Assembly: GCF_034314045.1 (NCBI RefSeq)
Contig: NZ_JAVIWL010000001.1
Location: forward strand, 1,612,001-1,676,000
Direction: 5' to 3'
Source: Glaciimonas sp. CA11.2
Lineage (GTDB): Bacteria > Pseudomonadota > Gammaproteobacteria > Burkholderiales > Burkholderiaceae_D
DNA length: 64,000 bases
The notes under the pieces were generated by a model, which saw nothing but the letters and a program-made list of their open reading frames with translations, was not told the origin of the DNA and made no database searches. Positions 36,537-46,933 of this stretch are shown in pieces. Within the stretch, counting starts at the first letter, position 1, and every line of letters begins with the position of its first letter. The translations under genes and the position numbers were made by a program.

Positions 36537-37601
36537 ATGAATCCCCTCGAAGCTCAGCTCGACTACGCATTTTCGGATATTTTGCCGGAGGTTGGCGTTA
36601 CGCTTGAAGTTGCGCCCGGCGTACGTTGGTTGCGCATGGCATTGCCGTTTGCGCTGAACCATATCAATTTATGGCTGCTGGAAGATAGGTTAGAAACCGC
36701 ACATGGTGTACAAAAAGGGTGGACCATCGTCGATTGCGGGATTTCAAACGATGCCACGCGGAGTGCATGGGAGAATATTTTTGCTACGCAATTAAATGGT
36801 TTGCCGGTGTTGCGCGTGCTGGTCACCCATTGTCACCCTGATCATGTTGGTTCTGCAGACTGGCTTTGTCAGCGCTGGCAAGCGCCGCTATGGATGAGTG
36901 CTGGCGAATATTTGTCGGCCCGAATGATGTCGGCAGGATTGCCGGGTTTCGATGGCAGTTCGATGTTGCCGCATTTTGAGATGCATGGCATGCGCGATCC
37001 TGAAGTCATTGCGAAGGTAGCGCAACGCAAATCCTATTATCCGGACATGGTTCCCACGGTGCCGCACGCCTATCACCGACTGCATGATCAGCAGAAGTTT
37101 CGTATCGGCACGCATGAATGGCGCGTGATTACGGGTTTCGGTCACGCCCCCGAGCATGTGGCGCTGCATTGTCCTGATCTCGATTTACTGATTGCCGGAG
37201 ACATGGTGCTGCCGCGCATCTCGACCAATGTGTCGGTGATTGCGATCGAACCGGAGTCTAATCCGGTCCAGCAGTATCTGGATTCGCTCGAAAAATATCG
37301 CAATCTACCCACAACCACCTTGGTGCTGCCTTCGCACGGCAAGCCGTTCCGTGGCTTACAGACGCGTATCGATCAACTGAAGGACCATCATCGCGACCGA
37401 CTGGCTGAAGTAGTTGAAGCTTGCGCCACACCGCAGTCTGCCAGCGATATCGTACCGATCATGTTTCCCCGTGCTCTGGACGCGCATCAAATGACTTTTG
37501 CGCTCGGCGAGGCGCTGGCACATTTACATAAATTATGGTTTGACGACGTCCTTGTGCGGCGCATGGATGCAGACAATATTTATCGCTTTCAGACGCATTG
37601 A
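36537..37601 (+). CDS. MBL-fold metallo-hydrolase
   Basis: A 354-residue metallo-beta-lactamase-fold protein. The zinc motif HxHxDH is His98-Cys-His100-Pro-Asp102-His103 (THCHPDHVG), with further ligands in GFGHAPEHVALH and AGDMVLPR. The C-terminal helical extension (KDHHRDRL...EALAHLHKLWFDD) resembles the LACTB2/glyoxalase II-like group that handles thioester or acyl substrates. Substrate unknown. A small monooxygenase-domain gene follows on the same strand. Confidence 0.85.
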   Translation: MNPLEAQLDYAFSDILPEVGVTLEVAPGVRWLRMALPFALNHINLWLLEDRLETAHGVQKGWTIVDCGISNDATRSAWENIFATQLNGLPVLRVLVTHCHPDHVGSADWLCQRWQAPLWMSAGEYLSARMMSAGLPGFDGSSMLPHFEMHGMRDPEVIAKVAQRKSYYPDMVPTVPHAYHRLHDQQKFRIGTHEWRVITGFGHAPEHVALHCPDLDLLIAGDMVLPRISTNVSVIAIEPESNPVQQYLDSLEKYRNLPTTTLVLPSHGKPFRGLQTRIDQLKDHHRDRLAEVVEACATPQSASDIVPIMFPRALDAHQMTFALGEALAHLHKLWFDDVLVRRMDADNIYRFQTH

Positions 37602-37669
37602 TGCAACCGGCGCTTTGCCTGATGTCTAAAGTCTAAAGCACAGCCCCCATTTATCTTTACGGGATTAAG

Positions 37670-37990
37670 ATGATCGCCGCGACGCCTGCTCCGCCTTATT
37701 ACGCTGTGATTTTTACCAGCTTGAAAACCGCCAACGATGAAGGCTACGACGCCATGTCGGATCGGATGGTTTTGTTGGCTCAGCAACAACCGGGCTTTCT
37801 TGGGATCGAATCTGCACGGGAAACGCTCGGCATTACTGTTTCATACTGGGCCTCGCTAGAAGCAATACGCGCCTGGAAAGCCAACGCCGATCATCTGGTT
37901 GCGCAAGCGTCTGGACGCTCTGATTGGTACTCACACTATAAAACGAGGATTGCCAAAGTCGAGCGCGACTATGGTTTCGAATCTGATTGA
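37670..37990 (+). CDS. Antibiotic biosynthesis monooxygenase (ABM) domain protein
   Basis: A 106-residue ferredoxin-like fold protein with the ABM hallmarks YYAVIFTSLK, QQPGFLGIESARE and SYWASLEAIRAWKANADH. These small dimeric proteins include haem-degrading enzymes and quinol monooxygenases, but most are unassigned. It starts about 70 bp after the metallo-hydrolase stop and could be co-transcribed. Confidence 0.8.
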   Translation: MIAATPAPPYYAVIFTSLKTANDEGYDAMSDRMVLLAQQQPGFLGIESARETLGITVSYWASLEAIRAWKANADHLVAQASGRSDWYSHYKTRIAKVERDYGFESD

Positions 37991-38552
37991 TTCGTTAAAA
38001 AAGTATCATTTTATGGAAACTTAACGTCGGCACACTTATAGGCTCAATTCTTATTTTCATTACGCTAGCGTGGATTTGATGCGTCGATTATGAGAGAATA
38101 CGGGAAAATTTCCATTGGGAAATGATTGCCGTATTGCTTGATCTCGTTTGTATCGGGCAGGTCGGTAGAGGCTTACCGCGACGCATGATTCACGCGTTGC
38201 TCTCCTGTCCACCTCATTTTGCCTACTCGTTTAGCTTACTGACTCAACCCATTTCACACACTCCCCATTATCACCTGATATCCCGCCCGCGCACCCAAAG
38301 GCTTGTCGCCCATCTCCGTTGCGTGGATTTTTATCGATCCCAAGTAGCGTACTTATTTGATCGATGCCTGACGACGATATGTCGCAGTCATCGCCATCCA
38401 ACGCGAACGATCTTCACCATTGCTGCCAACCGGACAGGTTTGGATATTTGGTTTGCAGCTAGGTTTCCGCATAGCCTATCGCCCTTCTACACAATCGATC
38501 TCAAACTTATCGGGCAATTGAGACACCGTAATATCCTTACCGGAGAAGTTTC
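37991..38552. other. Intergenic region before the amino-acid permease
   Basis: About 560 bp. A 144-codon frame at 38122-38556 overlaps the permease start, has no ribosome site and no recognisable motif, so I reject it. No known riboswitch class was recognised; the promoter of the permease must lie here. Confidence 0.5.
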
Positions 38553-39950
38553 ATGAGTTTGTTTCGCACCAAAAACCTCGACCAGATGATCCTCGATAGT
38601 CAGAATGATAGTAGTGGCCTGAAGCGCACGCTTGGACCGCTCGATCTGACCTTGCTCGGTATCGGCGCGATTGTCGGTACCGGCATTTTTGTATTAACCG
38701 GAACCGGTGCTCTGCTCGCCGGCCCCGGCTTGTCGCTGTCCTTCATCGTTGCCGCCGTAGCTTGTGGCTTTGCTGCATTGTGCTACGCTGAATTTTCCTC
38801 TACCGTGCCGGTATCCGGCTCGATCTACACTTATAGTTATGCCACCATGGGTGAGCTGGTTGCCTGGATGATTGGATGGGATTTGTTGCTGGAATACGGA
38901 CTGGCATCATCGGCAGTCTCGGTCGGCTGGTCGGGTTACTTTCAGTCTTTACTAGCCGGATTTGGCGTTCACATACCGGCCATACTGAGTGCGGCGCCTG
39001 GTTCGGTGCCAGGCGTGGAGACGTGGTTCAATCTGCCTGCTTTCATCATCTTGCTAGTCGTCACCGCCTTGTTGTCGATTGGTGTGCGTGAATCAGCGCG
39101 TGCCAATAACATCATGGTGTTTATCAAACTGAGCGTGGTTGTGCTATTCATCGTCGTTGGTGCGAACCATGTCCAGCCGGCTAACTGGAAACCTTTTCTG
39201 CCTTTTGGCTATCAAGGCGTGTTTAATGCAGCAGCCATCGTATTTTTTGCATTTATTGGTTTCGACGCCGTGACATCGGCGGCGGAAGAAGTCAAACGAC
39301 CCTCCCGTGATTTGCCAATCGGGATCATCGCTTCGCTCACGGTGTGTACGATATTGTATGTGATCGTCGCCAGCATCATGACGGGCATTGTCCCTTACGA
39401 AAAATTTCTCGGCGTCGATCATCCTGTCTCACTGGCCTTGCAATATGCGGGTCAAAACTGGGTTGCTGGCTTTGTCGATCTCGGCGCAATTATAGGAATG
39501 ACAACAGTGATTCTGGTCATGACTTATGGTCAAACCCGCATATTATTTGCGATGTCACGCGACGGACTATTGCCGAAAAAATTATCCAAAGTGCATCCTC
39601 GTTTTGCGACGCCGTTTTTTACTACGTGGCTGGTTGGTATTGTATTTGCGCTGATCGCGGCGGTCGTGCCCTTGGGCGTGTTGGCAGAGCTGATTAATAT
39701 CGGCACATTGATGGCGTTCTCGTTAATTTCAGCGGCGGTATTGATATTCCGCAAAACACGTCCAGATATCAAACGCCCTTTCCGTTGCCCCGGTGTGCCG
39801 TTTGTGCCGTTGGCTGCGATCTTTTTCTGCGTATTTTTAATGTTGCATCTGCAAGCGGTAACGTGGATCGCTTTTGGTTGCTGGCTATTGATTGGGCTGG
39901 CGGTGTATTTCGGCTATGCGCGTAAGCGGTCGTTGCTGCATCCGAAGTAA
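38553..39950 (+). CDS. APC-family amino-acid permease
   Basis: A 465-residue inner-membrane transporter with about 12 hydrophobic helices. GIGAIVGTGIFVLTGTGALLAGPGLSLSF in helix 1 and FFAFIGFDAVTSAAEEVKRPSRDLPIGI in helices 6-7 are the cationic-amino-acid/YfnA subgroup signatures. It likely imports a basic or branched amino acid with protons. A strong terminator follows at 40007. Confidence 0.92.
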   Translation: MSLFRTKNLDQMILDSQNDSSGLKRTLGPLDLTLLGIGAIVGTGIFVLTGTGALLAGPGLSLSFIVAAVACGFAALCYAEFSSTVPVSGSIYTYSYATMGELVAWMIGWDLLLEYGLASSAVSVGWSGYFQSLLAGFGVHIPAILSAAPGSVPGVETWFNLPAFIILLVVTALLSIGVRESARANNIMVFIKLSVVVLFIVVGANHVQPANWKPFLPFGYQGVFNAAAIVFFAFIGFDAVTSAAEEVKRPSRDLPIGIIASLTVCTILYVIVASIMTGIVPYEKFLGVDHPVSLALQYAGQNWVAGFVDLGAIIGMTTVILVMTYGQTRILFAMSRDGLLPKKLSKVHPRFATPFFTTWLVGIVFALIAAVVPLGVLAELINIGTLMAFSLISAAVLIFRKTRPDIKRPFRCPGVPFVPLAAIFFCVFLMLHLQAVTWIAFGCWLLIGLAVYFGYARKRSLLHPK

Positions 39951-40006
39951 ATTTACGGCATCGCACAAATCACACAAAGTGATTTAACGCGTATTGCTAA
40001 TGGAAA

Positions 40007-40042
40007 GGCGTTCGATACTAGAAGTATCGAACGCCTTTTTTT
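40007..40042 (+). terminator. Intrinsic terminator of the permease gene
   Basis: A perfect 13-bp stem GGCGTTCGATACT / AGTATCGAACGCC closes on a 3-nt loop and is followed by seven T. It lies about 55 bp past the permease stop. Confidence 0.95.
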
Positions 40043-40143
40043 ACTTTTCTGCTGGCAGGTTTGTCTGGCCCAAACAAACTAAGACAATTTGACCAACATA
40101 CCATCTAACCAGTTTAGGCTGCGCTTATATCGGGGCCAGCTAG

Positions 40144-40926
40144 TTACGATGGCTTACGCGCCTTGTGCGGCGCTCTGGCGAATACCAGATCGTATAACCA
40201 GTTTGGCAAAATCCGCAATAATTTCGCTACCAGACCCATTTGCCACGGGATGACCTGATAACTATTTCCGCGCGTGATTGCAGCGCAGGCTTGGGCGGCA
40301 AACGCGACCGCTGGCATCAAAAACGGCATGCGGTACTGGTTAACCTGTGTCATCGGCGTATCAATATAACCCGGCACTAACGTGATAACTTTAATGCCGC
40401 TGGCGCGCAATTCAACGCGCAACGACTCACAGTAGCGCATCACTGCTGCTTTCGAGCCACTATATGCGCCCGCCCCGGGCAAGCCGCGGATACCAGCAAC
40501 ACTGCCAATGCCGACCAAACGACAATCGCGCTGACCGGCTTGCGCTTGTTGTTTCATCGTGGCAATAAATGGGCTGAAGGTGGCAACGGTGGCCAGCATG
40601 TTGGTCGCGAATATCGATTCAAATACTTTCTGATCCTCCGCAAATTCGGTCAACGTTCCCTGAGAAATGCCCGCGCTGGCAATCACCACATCGATACCAT
40701 TGCCCTCTGCAATAAAGTCTGCTGCGGCAATCCGTAACGCCTCGTGATCATTCACATCCAGAACGTATAAATGGTGGCGCTCTCGATGAGGCAAACGGTC
40801 TATCAATTGTTGCAACGGCTGACGACGGCGCCCCACCAATCCTAACGTAGCGCCTTGCGCTGCGTATTGCTGCGCAAGGGCAGCGCCAATACCGCTAGAA
40901 GCGCCGGTAATAAATACACGTTGCAT
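40144..40926 (-). CDS. Short-chain dehydrogenase/reductase
   Basis: A 260-residue classical SDR. The cofactor loop TGASSGIGAAL, the NxAG-equivalent ASAGIS, Ser in GIGSVAG and the catalytic YSGSK pair are present, followed by PGYIDTPMT. The C-terminus (LLRILPNWLYDLVF) is hydrophobic and may touch the membrane. This gene type is often next to dsbA and argS in Burkholderiales; substrate unknown. Confidence 0.88.
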   Translation of the reverse strand: MQRVFITGASSGIGAALAQQYAAQGATLGLVGRRRQPLQQLIDRLPHRERHHLYVLDVNDHEALRIAAADFIAEGNGIDVVIASAGISQGTLTEFAEDQKVFESIFATNMLATVATFSPFIATMKQQAQAGQRDCRLVGIGSVAGIRGLPGAGAYSGSKAAVMRYCESLRVELRASGIKVITLVPGYIDTPMTQVNQYRMPFLMPAVAFAAQACAAITRGNSYQVIPWQMGLVAKLLRILPNWLYDLVFARAPHKARKPS

Positions 40927-40939
40927 ATGTGTCCTATAT

Positions 40940-40979
40940 AAAAAAAGTCCGCCCTCTGCCGATAAGGGCGGGACGGACT
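40940..40979 (-). terminator. Intrinsic terminator downstream of dsbA
   Basis: On the minus strand a hairpin (outer AGTCCG / CGGACT, inner GCCCT / AGGGC) is followed by seven T. It ends leftward transcription coming from dsbA before the SDR gene. Confidence 0.8.
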
Positions 40980-41266
40980 ATTTGACAACTTTTTGAGAAG
41001 CCTGGAGAAGAATTTTTGCTCGGCCAGGGTACTAAATCAAACAGTATTAAAAGATCCTAATGCACAAAGATCTTAATGTTCAAAAGACAATCTCGGTTTA
41101 GGTGTTCGGGCTCCATTACCAGAAGCGCAGATACCGATGACTTGGATCAAAATCGGACTCAAATCGCGTCTAATAGATTTCAGTAACCGTTTAGTAATCG
41201 TTTAGCCACCGTTTACACCTATTAAGCTGTTCTTGATGGCTAACGAACAGTTCCCACAAATCCGTA
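40980..41266. other. Intergenic region after dsbA
   Basis: About 290 bp with no gene that I can support; short AT-rich direct repeats such as GATCTTAATG occur near 41050-41090. Confidence 0.45.
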
Positions 41267-41980
41267 TTATTTTTTGGCTTGCGCTGGCGGAGCAGCCGTT
41301 TTATTTTTTTCTGCGGTCGCTTTGGCAATCAGAGAATCAACGACTTGCAGCGTGGCAGCAAACAAGACCGGCTCTGGCGCGTTACCCATTGAAGTCCCGA
41401 CAATCGATGGTGCAGTCAGAAAGCGGCCGTCGATGGCAATCATCGGCACACCGTCAATTTTGTAAGCGTTTTGCAGTTGGGTTGCGCGCATGGCTTTCGA
41501 TTGCACACCAAACGAGTTGTACACTTCAGTGAACTTAGCTTTGTTCAAGCCTTGCTTAACCGCAAAATCAAGGATCGTTGCATCCGTATCCAGACGCTGG
41601 TGCTGGACGTGAATCGCATCGAATACCTTTTTATGCATCGCTGGTACCTGACCCATGACTTCTAATGTGTAATACAGTTTTTGTTGGGGCAAAAAGCGTG
41701 GATCAAAAGAGATCGGGACACGCTTGAAATCAATCTTGTCGCCCTGTTTGGCAACCCATTTTTCCAACTCTGGCTCCAACGCGAAGCAATGTGGGCAGCT
41801 GTACCAAAAGAATTCAGTGACTTCGATTTTTTTGCCAGAATCAGTGGCTTGCGCGGTATCGAGCAATTTGTAGTCTGTACCTGCGACCGGATTGGCAGGA
41901 GAAGCGCTGGCCGATGCGGCGACGAAACCGAGAGTGAGACTAAGGCCGACAATGGCAAATGCACGTTGCAAAAAACGCAT
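41267..41980 (-). CDS. dsbA: Thiol:disulfide interchange protein DsbA
   Basis: A periplasmic oxidoreductase (237 residues from the chosen start) that makes disulfide bonds in exported proteins. The start at 41980 (MRFLQRAFAIVGLSL) gives a clean signal peptide ending near ASASA and has AAGGAAA upstream; the longer frame to 42097 would hide it. The active site C-P-H-C is at Cys62-Cys65, and the cis-Pro loop is GVPMIAIDG. The C-terminal tail is Lys/Ala/Pro-rich. Downstream of the SPOR gene on the same strand. Confidence 0.93.
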   Translation of the reverse strand: MRFLQRAFAIVGLSLTLGFVAASASASPANPVAGTDYKLLDTAQATDSGKKIEVTEFFWYSCPHCFALEPELEKWVAKQGDKIDFKRVPISFDPRFLPQQKLYYTLEVMGQVPAMHKKVFDAIHVQHQRLDTDATILDFAVKQGLNKAKFTEVYNSFGVQSKAMRATQLQNAYKIDGVPMIAIDGRFLTAPSIVGTSMGNAPEPVLFAATLQVVDSLIAKATAEKNKTAAPPAQAKK

Positions 41981-42145
41981 GGGATTTCCTTGTTCTAATG
42001 ATAGACAGTGCGCAATCCCTGATGCTTCAGGAGCGTTCGGAATTGCGCGAAGAGGTTGTACTGCAAATATTGCTGTTATCGCCATCTTTGCCTCCACGTT
42101 TATAGCGAACGGGAGGCGAAGAACAAGACGCCGATAACATCTACG

Positions 42146-42832
42146 TTATTTTGCTGAACGCACTACTGCAGTGCTGATGCCGCTGTCAGACAGCTTACTA
42201 CGCATACGGTTCATTGTTTCTAAGCTACTAAATGAACCGATACGTACGCGATACAGTGAACCATTATCGGATGGTCGTTCGCTGACTTTTGCCTCAAAAC
42301 CCTGCAACGCTAATCTGGCACGTGCACTTTCTGCTTCAGCCTGCTCGCGAAAGGCGCCGATTTGCAGGTAATAAATCCAGTGATCGTCTGCGCTGTCAGT
42401 TTTGGCTGTGGCGATGTCAGAGGCCACTTTCTTGGTTTTATCCGCGGTCGATTTATCGATAATCGGTGCTTTGGCGGCTTCGTGCTGCTTTTCCTGAATC
42501 TTTTGGCCGATCAGATCAGGTGCTGCTGGCGCAACGACGACCGGACTAACGGGCCGATCAGGAACTACTACAGGCGCAACTGCGGTAGCAGGTGTTGAGG
42601 CCTGACCACGGTTACCGTAGAGCGGCTTGTTAGGATCAGACAATTGCTCAGGCGCGGTGATGATGTCGGACGGCTTTTCGACCTTTGGTGCTTTATTGGT
42701 AAAAGGTGTTGGGGTTTTGGTAATCATGATTGCTACGACCACCGCAATCGCCAAACCGACAATCAGGCCCAGAATCACACCAACGAACGTTCCGCCAGCT
42801 TGCTTTTTTTTGCGTTTGTCTATTTTGCTCAT
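42146..42832 (-). CDS. SPOR-domain cell-division protein (FtsN/DedD-like)
   Basis: A 228-residue inner-membrane protein: short basic cytosolic tail (MSKIDKRKKK), one membrane helix (about residues 15-40), a Pro/Ala/Lys-rich linker, and a C-terminal SPOR domain (YYLQIGAFREQAEAESARARL ... YRVRIGSFSS). SPOR domains bind denuded septal peptidoglycan. In betaproteobacteria this gene sits between argS and dsbA, as here, and is annotated FtsN-like. Confidence 0.9.
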   Translation of the reverse strand: MSKIDKRKKKQAGGTFVGVILGLIVGLAIAVVVAIMITKTPTPFTNKAPKVEKPSDIITAPEQLSDPNKPLYGNRGQASTPATAVAPVVVPDRPVSPVVVAPAAPDLIGQKIQEKQHEAAKAPIIDKSTADKTKKVASDIATAKTDSADDHWIYYLQIGAFREQAEAESARARLALQGFEAKVSERPSDNGSLYRVRIGSFSSLETMNRMRSKLSDSGISTAVVRSAK

Positions 42833-43022
42833 ACTTCCACTTCCCTCATTACATTCAACTCATTGCCCATTACGTATACGATATATACGATATACATGGT
42901 TTGAAGCGTTAGTCGATCCAACTCCACGCCTGTCTTAACCCGACAATTTAGCGCAACCAAACCAGACTAACACCGAATGACGTCTTCAATTCTTGCAGCG
43001 ATCTCGATGACAACGATCTCGA

Positions 43023-44783
43023 TTATGCAACGACTTCGACCGGATCGCGCAACATGCGGTTAGGTGCCGAAATACCAATCAATGCCATACCATTGCGCAG
43101 CACCTGGCGCGTGGCCACCATCAGCGCCAGACGCGCCAACTTCAGCGCTTCGTCGTCGACCAGCACACGTTCAGCATTGTAATAGCTATGCAGTTCACCG
43201 GCCAGATCCCGCAAATAGAATGCAACCTGATGCGGGCCGAGTTCTTCCAATGCGTGTTCCAGCATATCGGGATAGGCGGCCAGTTTAGCCATCAATGAGG
43301 CTTCGCGCGGTGCGGTCAGCAGACTCAGATCAACACCGCTGAGGGTCGACTCGTCGCCGTCCCATTGGGCCAGCACTGAGCAAATCCGCGCATGCGCCAT
43401 TTGTACGTAATACACCGGATTTTCATCTGATTGGGATAGCGCCAGATCGACATCGAATACAAATTCGGTGTCGGCCTTACGTGAAATCAGGAAGAAACGC
43501 ACGGCATCACGGCCACGCGTCAAGTCGCGGGAACCGTCTTCCGCTACCGCATCGCCAGAAGACCATTCGATCAAATCGCGCACGGTGACGTAAGAACCGG
43601 CACGTTTGGAAATTTTTACTTCCTCGCCATTTTTCATGACGGTGACCATCTTGTGCAGAACGTAATCCGGATAGCCTTGCGGAATGCCCGCGTCGACCGC
43701 TTGCAATCCGGCCCGTACCCGTGCAATGGTACCGTGGTGATCGCTGCCCTGAACGTTGATGACTTTACCAAAACCACGTTGCCATTTGACAATATGATAG
43801 GCGACGTCCGGCACAAAATAGGTGTACGTGCCGTCGGATTTTTTCATCACGCGGTCTTTGTCATCGCCGTAGTCGGTGGTGCGCAACCATAGTGCGCCAT
43901 CGAGTTCGTAGGTTTTACCTGCGGCGATCAGTGTTTCAACGGCGTGGTTGACCTTGCCATCTTTGTACAACGACGACTCAAGATAATAGTTATCAAACTT
44001 GACGCCGAACGCTTGTAAATCCAGATCCTGCTCACGACGCAAATAGGTGACGGAAAACTTACGAATTGACTCAACATCGTCCAGATCGCCGCTGGCGGTA
44101 ACCGGTTCGCCGTCGCTGGCTTCTACGGTCTTTTTGGCTAGAAAATCACGGGCGATATCGGCAATATAATCGCCGTTATATGCGGATTCAGGCCAATCGG
44201 TATCGCCCGGTTTATTGCCTTTGGCACGCGCCTGAACGGAGGTTGCCAGTGTTGCAATCTGAACACCGGCGTCATTGTAATAAAACTCACGGGTGACATC
44301 GTAGCCCTGCGTTTGAAACAGGGACGACATTGCGTCGCCCAGCGCGCCTTGACGACCATGACCGACGTGCAATGGTCCGGTAGGATTGGCGGAGACGAAT
44401 TCGACCAATACTTTCTTGCCCTCGCCAACAGTGCTCTTCCCGAATGCCGCACCTTGTTGCAATACCACTTTGACCACTTCTTGCTTGGCTGCGGCGGTCA
44501 GACGCAAGTTGATAAACCCCGGCCCGGCAATGTCAGCGCCCGCAATCACGTTAACGTGTGAAGGATTCGCCATTACGGCAGCAACCAATGATTGCGCCAA
44601 TTCACGCGGATTTTTTTTCAGTGCCTTCGCCAATTGCATGGCAATGTTGCAAGCAATGTCGCCATGCGCAGGGTCACGCGGACGTTCCAGCGTGATGGTT
44701 GGGTGTACATCTGTACCAACGATAATTGGCTGCAACGCAGCGTTAAAAAGGTCAATAATGTGTTGTTTTTGTTGCGCAAGCAT
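43023..44783 (-). CDS. argS: Arginyl-tRNA synthetase
   Basis: A 586-residue class I aminoacyl-tRNA synthetase. The HIGH-type motif is [12 protein letters not shown] after [12 protein letters not shown], and the KMSKS-type loop is [14 protein letters not shown]. The N-terminal Add1 domain and the C-terminal anticodon-binding DALR domain ([13 protein letters not shown] onwards) are complete. Start at 44783 has GGAAATT-like spacing only; no better start exists. Head of the argS-SPOR-dsbA group. Confidence 0.97.
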   Translation of the reverse strand: MLAQQKQHIIDLFNAALQPIIVGTDVHPTITLERPRDPAHGDIACNIAMQLAKALKKNPRELAQSLVAAVMANPSHVNVIAGADIAGPGFINLRLTAAAKQEVVKVVLQQGAAFGKSTVGEGKKVLVEFVSANPTGPLHVGHGRQGALGDAMSSLFQTQGYDVTREFYYNDAGVQIATLATSVQARAKGNKPGDTDWPESAYNGDYIADIARDFLAKKTVEASDGEPVTASGDLDDVESIRKFSVTYLRREQDLDLQAFGVKFDNYYLESSLYKDGKVNHAVETLIAAGKTYELDGALWLRTTDYGDDKDRVMKKSDGTYTYFVPDVAYHIVKWQRGFGKVINVQGSDHHGTIARVRAGLQAVDAGIPQGYPDYVLHKMVTVMKNGEEVKISKRAGSYVTVRDLIEWSSGDAVAEDGSRDLTRGRDAVRFFLISRKADTEFVFDVDLALSQSDENPVYYVQMAHARICSVLAQWDGDESTLSGVDLSLLTAPREASLMAKLAAYPDMLEHALEELGPHQVAFYLRDLAGELHSYYNAERVLVDDEALKLARLALMVATRQVLRNGMALIGISAPNRMLRDPVEVVA

Positions 44784-45157
44784 GGAATTTCCGTTCAGTG
44801 GATCGGCAAACCGACCGAAATGATGTGGATTGTCGTTACGAATTAATTTGCGTTAATTCAGCATCTAAGACGACCGATTATACCGGCTTAGCGACCGACT
44901 TCCGCTCCGCTGCAATCGAGTACGTCATCAAACAAACACGTTTAAGCCAAACACTGCACTATCTGCACGCATTAAAAACTGCTGATAAGATACTTCGCAT
45001 CCAGGAAACTCTGGCGATCAGCGGGGTATTTTGCGATGATGCGCCTTTGCAAATTCAAAGTTGACGCAGGGTTGACCTATGTTTGACTCAGGCAATTGCA
45101 TTGCGTTGCATCCGTTGATCTGATGTCATTTTCGCACCACCACTAACAGGAGTACTT
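44784..45157. other. Divergent promoter region of argS and the nitroreductase
   Basis: About 370 bp between two divergent genes. No small gene or known RNA was recognised. It must hold both promoters; CAGGAG precedes the nitroreductase ATG. Confidence 0.5.
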
Positions 45158-45754
45158 ATGTCCGAATCAAACCCACGCGTTACCGAACACACTATTGATC
45201 CACAATTTATCAATCGCTGGTCGCCCCGCGCATACACTAACGATGAGATGACAGAACAAGAACTGTTGACCATTCTGGAAGCGGCACGCTGGGCGCCATC
45301 GTCCTACAATTCGCAGCCATGGCGCTTTGTATTTGCACGTCGCGGCACGCCACATTGGGACAAACTGCTCGGATTGCTGAACGATTTCAACCGTAGTTGG
45401 GCTGAAAAGTCTTCTGCGTTGATGGTCGTCTTGTCGAAAACCACGATGACTGCACCAGGATCAACCGAAGAAAAACCATCGCCAACCCACTCGTTTGACG
45501 CAGGTTCAGCTTGGGGCTATCTGGCGCTACAAGCCAGTCTTTCAGGCTGGCATGCGCATGGCATGGCCGGCTTTGATAAGGAAAAAACCCGCAGCGAACT
45601 GGCGATACCTGAAAATATTGCCATTGAAGCGGTGATTGCCATCGGCAAGATCGGCGACAAAGCAATGCTTCCAGCCGGATTGCAAGAAAAAGAAGCGCCA
45701 AGTCCGCGCCTGCCGCTTTCAGCTTTAGTGTCGGAAGGCACGTTTAAAGCGTAA
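45158..45754 (+). CDS. Nitroreductase-family FMN oxidoreductase
   Basis: A 198-residue flavoprotein. The FMN-binding N-terminal block SPRAYTNDEMTEQELLTILEAARWAPSSYNSQPWRF and the C-terminal GSAWGYLALQASLSGWHAHGMAGFD are family hallmarks. It likely reduces nitro or quinone-like compounds with NAD(P)H. Stands alone; converges with the EamA gene. Confidence 0.88.
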   Translation: MSESNPRVTEHTIDPQFINRWSPRAYTNDEMTEQELLTILEAARWAPSSYNSQPWRFVFARRGTPHWDKLLGLLNDFNRSWAEKSSALMVVLSKTTMTAPGSTEEKPSPTHSFDAGSAWGYLALQASLSGWHAHGMAGFDKEKTRSELAIPENIAIEAVIAIGKIGDKAMLPAGLQEKEAPSPRLPLSALVSEGTFKA

Positions 45755-45785
45755 AAGTCGGAGGATAGTAAGCGCAAACTTCAAA

Positions 45786-45819
45786 GGCGGCAGAGACGCA
45801 CAAAATCAACTCTGCCGCC
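45786..45819. terminator. Hairpin between convergent nitroreductase and EamA genes
   Basis: A perfect 10-bp stem GGCGGCAGAG / CTCTGCCGCC with a 14-nt loop. The right arm overlaps the last codons of the EamA gene. No T-tract follows on either strand, so termination may need Rho. Confidence 0.4.
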
Positions 45820-46705
45820 GATTCACCATGACGATACCTGTCAGCACCAATACTGCTCCGATTGCGAACGGTAAGCCCACCGGATCGTTAAGTATCAACA
45901 CCCCAAAACCGACGCCAACGAGCGGCGTTAAGAACGAAAACACGGACAATCGGGACGCCAGATAACGGCGCAACATCCAGAACCATGTCAAAAAACTCGC
46001 AAAAGCGATCACAACCGTCTGAAACAATAAACTCATCCACGTCACTTCCGTCATTGGTCCGATAGACGCTTGTCCCGTAGCAAAAGCAAAACCCAATAGC
46101 ATCACGGTTGCCACACCTAGTTGATACAGCAATGTTTTGCTCGGCTTAGCTGTAGATAAACAGCTTTTTTTGATCACGATAATGGTGGCTGCCCAAAACG
46201 CCGCCGCTGCCAAACCAAGCGCATCGCCAAGCACACTTACAGGCGTGGCCTCACCATCAAAAAAACCTGCCGCCAACGCCACCACGATTCCTAAAAATGC
46301 AGTCAGCACACCGCACCATTGGAGCAACCCCAACCGTTCGCCCGGAACCAGCCAATGCAGCGCCAGTACGGTGAAAATGGGGGCGCTATACAGAAAAACC
46401 GACATATGCGATGCGGTGGTGTAATTGAGGCCAATCGAGACACACAGAAACTCTCCGCCAAACAATGCACCAGCCACCAAGCCCGGCCAAAAAGTGCCGT
46501 CACGTAGCGAAAATCCGTCACCTCGCCATAGCATGAACAAGCAGACCAGCAATGCCGCACCGCCCGAGCGCAAAGCGATCTGCAAGGTGGATGGCATCAC
46601 TGGCAGCGCCAGTTTGACCGCCACTTGCTGGAAGCCCCAGCAAATGCACAGCAAGAGCATCAGGCCAATGGCAAGGCCATCCAGGGGTTTATGGTGCGTC
46701 GACAT
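45806..46705 (-). CDS. EamA-family drug/metabolite exporter
   Basis: A 299-residue inner-membrane protein with about ten hydrophobic helices arranged as two EamA repeats. CWGFQQVAVKLAL opens repeat one, and YLASRLSVFSFLTPLVGVGFGVLILNDPV marks the second repeat. Such transporters export amino acids or other metabolites; the substrate is unknown. It is divergent from the glycosyltransferase gene with a 228-bp gap. Confidence 0.9.
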   Translation of the reverse strand: MSTHHKPLDGLAIGLMLLLCICWGFQQVAVKLALPVMPSTLQIALRSGGAALLVCLFMLWRGDGFSLRDGTFWPGLVAGALFGGEFLCVSIGLNYTTASHMSVFLYSAPIFTVLALHWLVPGERLGLLQWCGVLTAFLGIVVALAAGFFDGEATPVSVLGDALGLAAAAFWAATIIVIKKSCLSTAKPSKTLLYQLGVATVMLLGFAFATGQASIGPMTEVTWMSLLFQTVVIAFASFLTWFWMLRRYLASRLSVFSFLTPLVGVGFGVLILNDPVGLPFAIGAVLVLTGIVMVNRRQS

Positions 46706-46933
46706 GGTTCTACTTCCTACATTTAAATGAGATTTAACCGCGCATGGCCATTTTCATGGCGAATGGTAACGGCCACCGATTCTACGCCACGCCATTTAAT
46801 TGCACTTGTTACATTCCGGCATGGAACATCGCGATTTTCACATTCCTGACACAAACGGTAGGTAAGCTGCCAAAAATGCAGCGACTGACAAGCTGTTTTG
46901 TGCAATGAGCACCATTAATAGCAATAGCCGGAG

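Noticed and set aside
38122..38556. A 144-codon plus-strand frame before the amino-acid permease
   Set aside because: Overlaps the permease start, is His/Arg-rich with no domain, and lacks a ribosome site.
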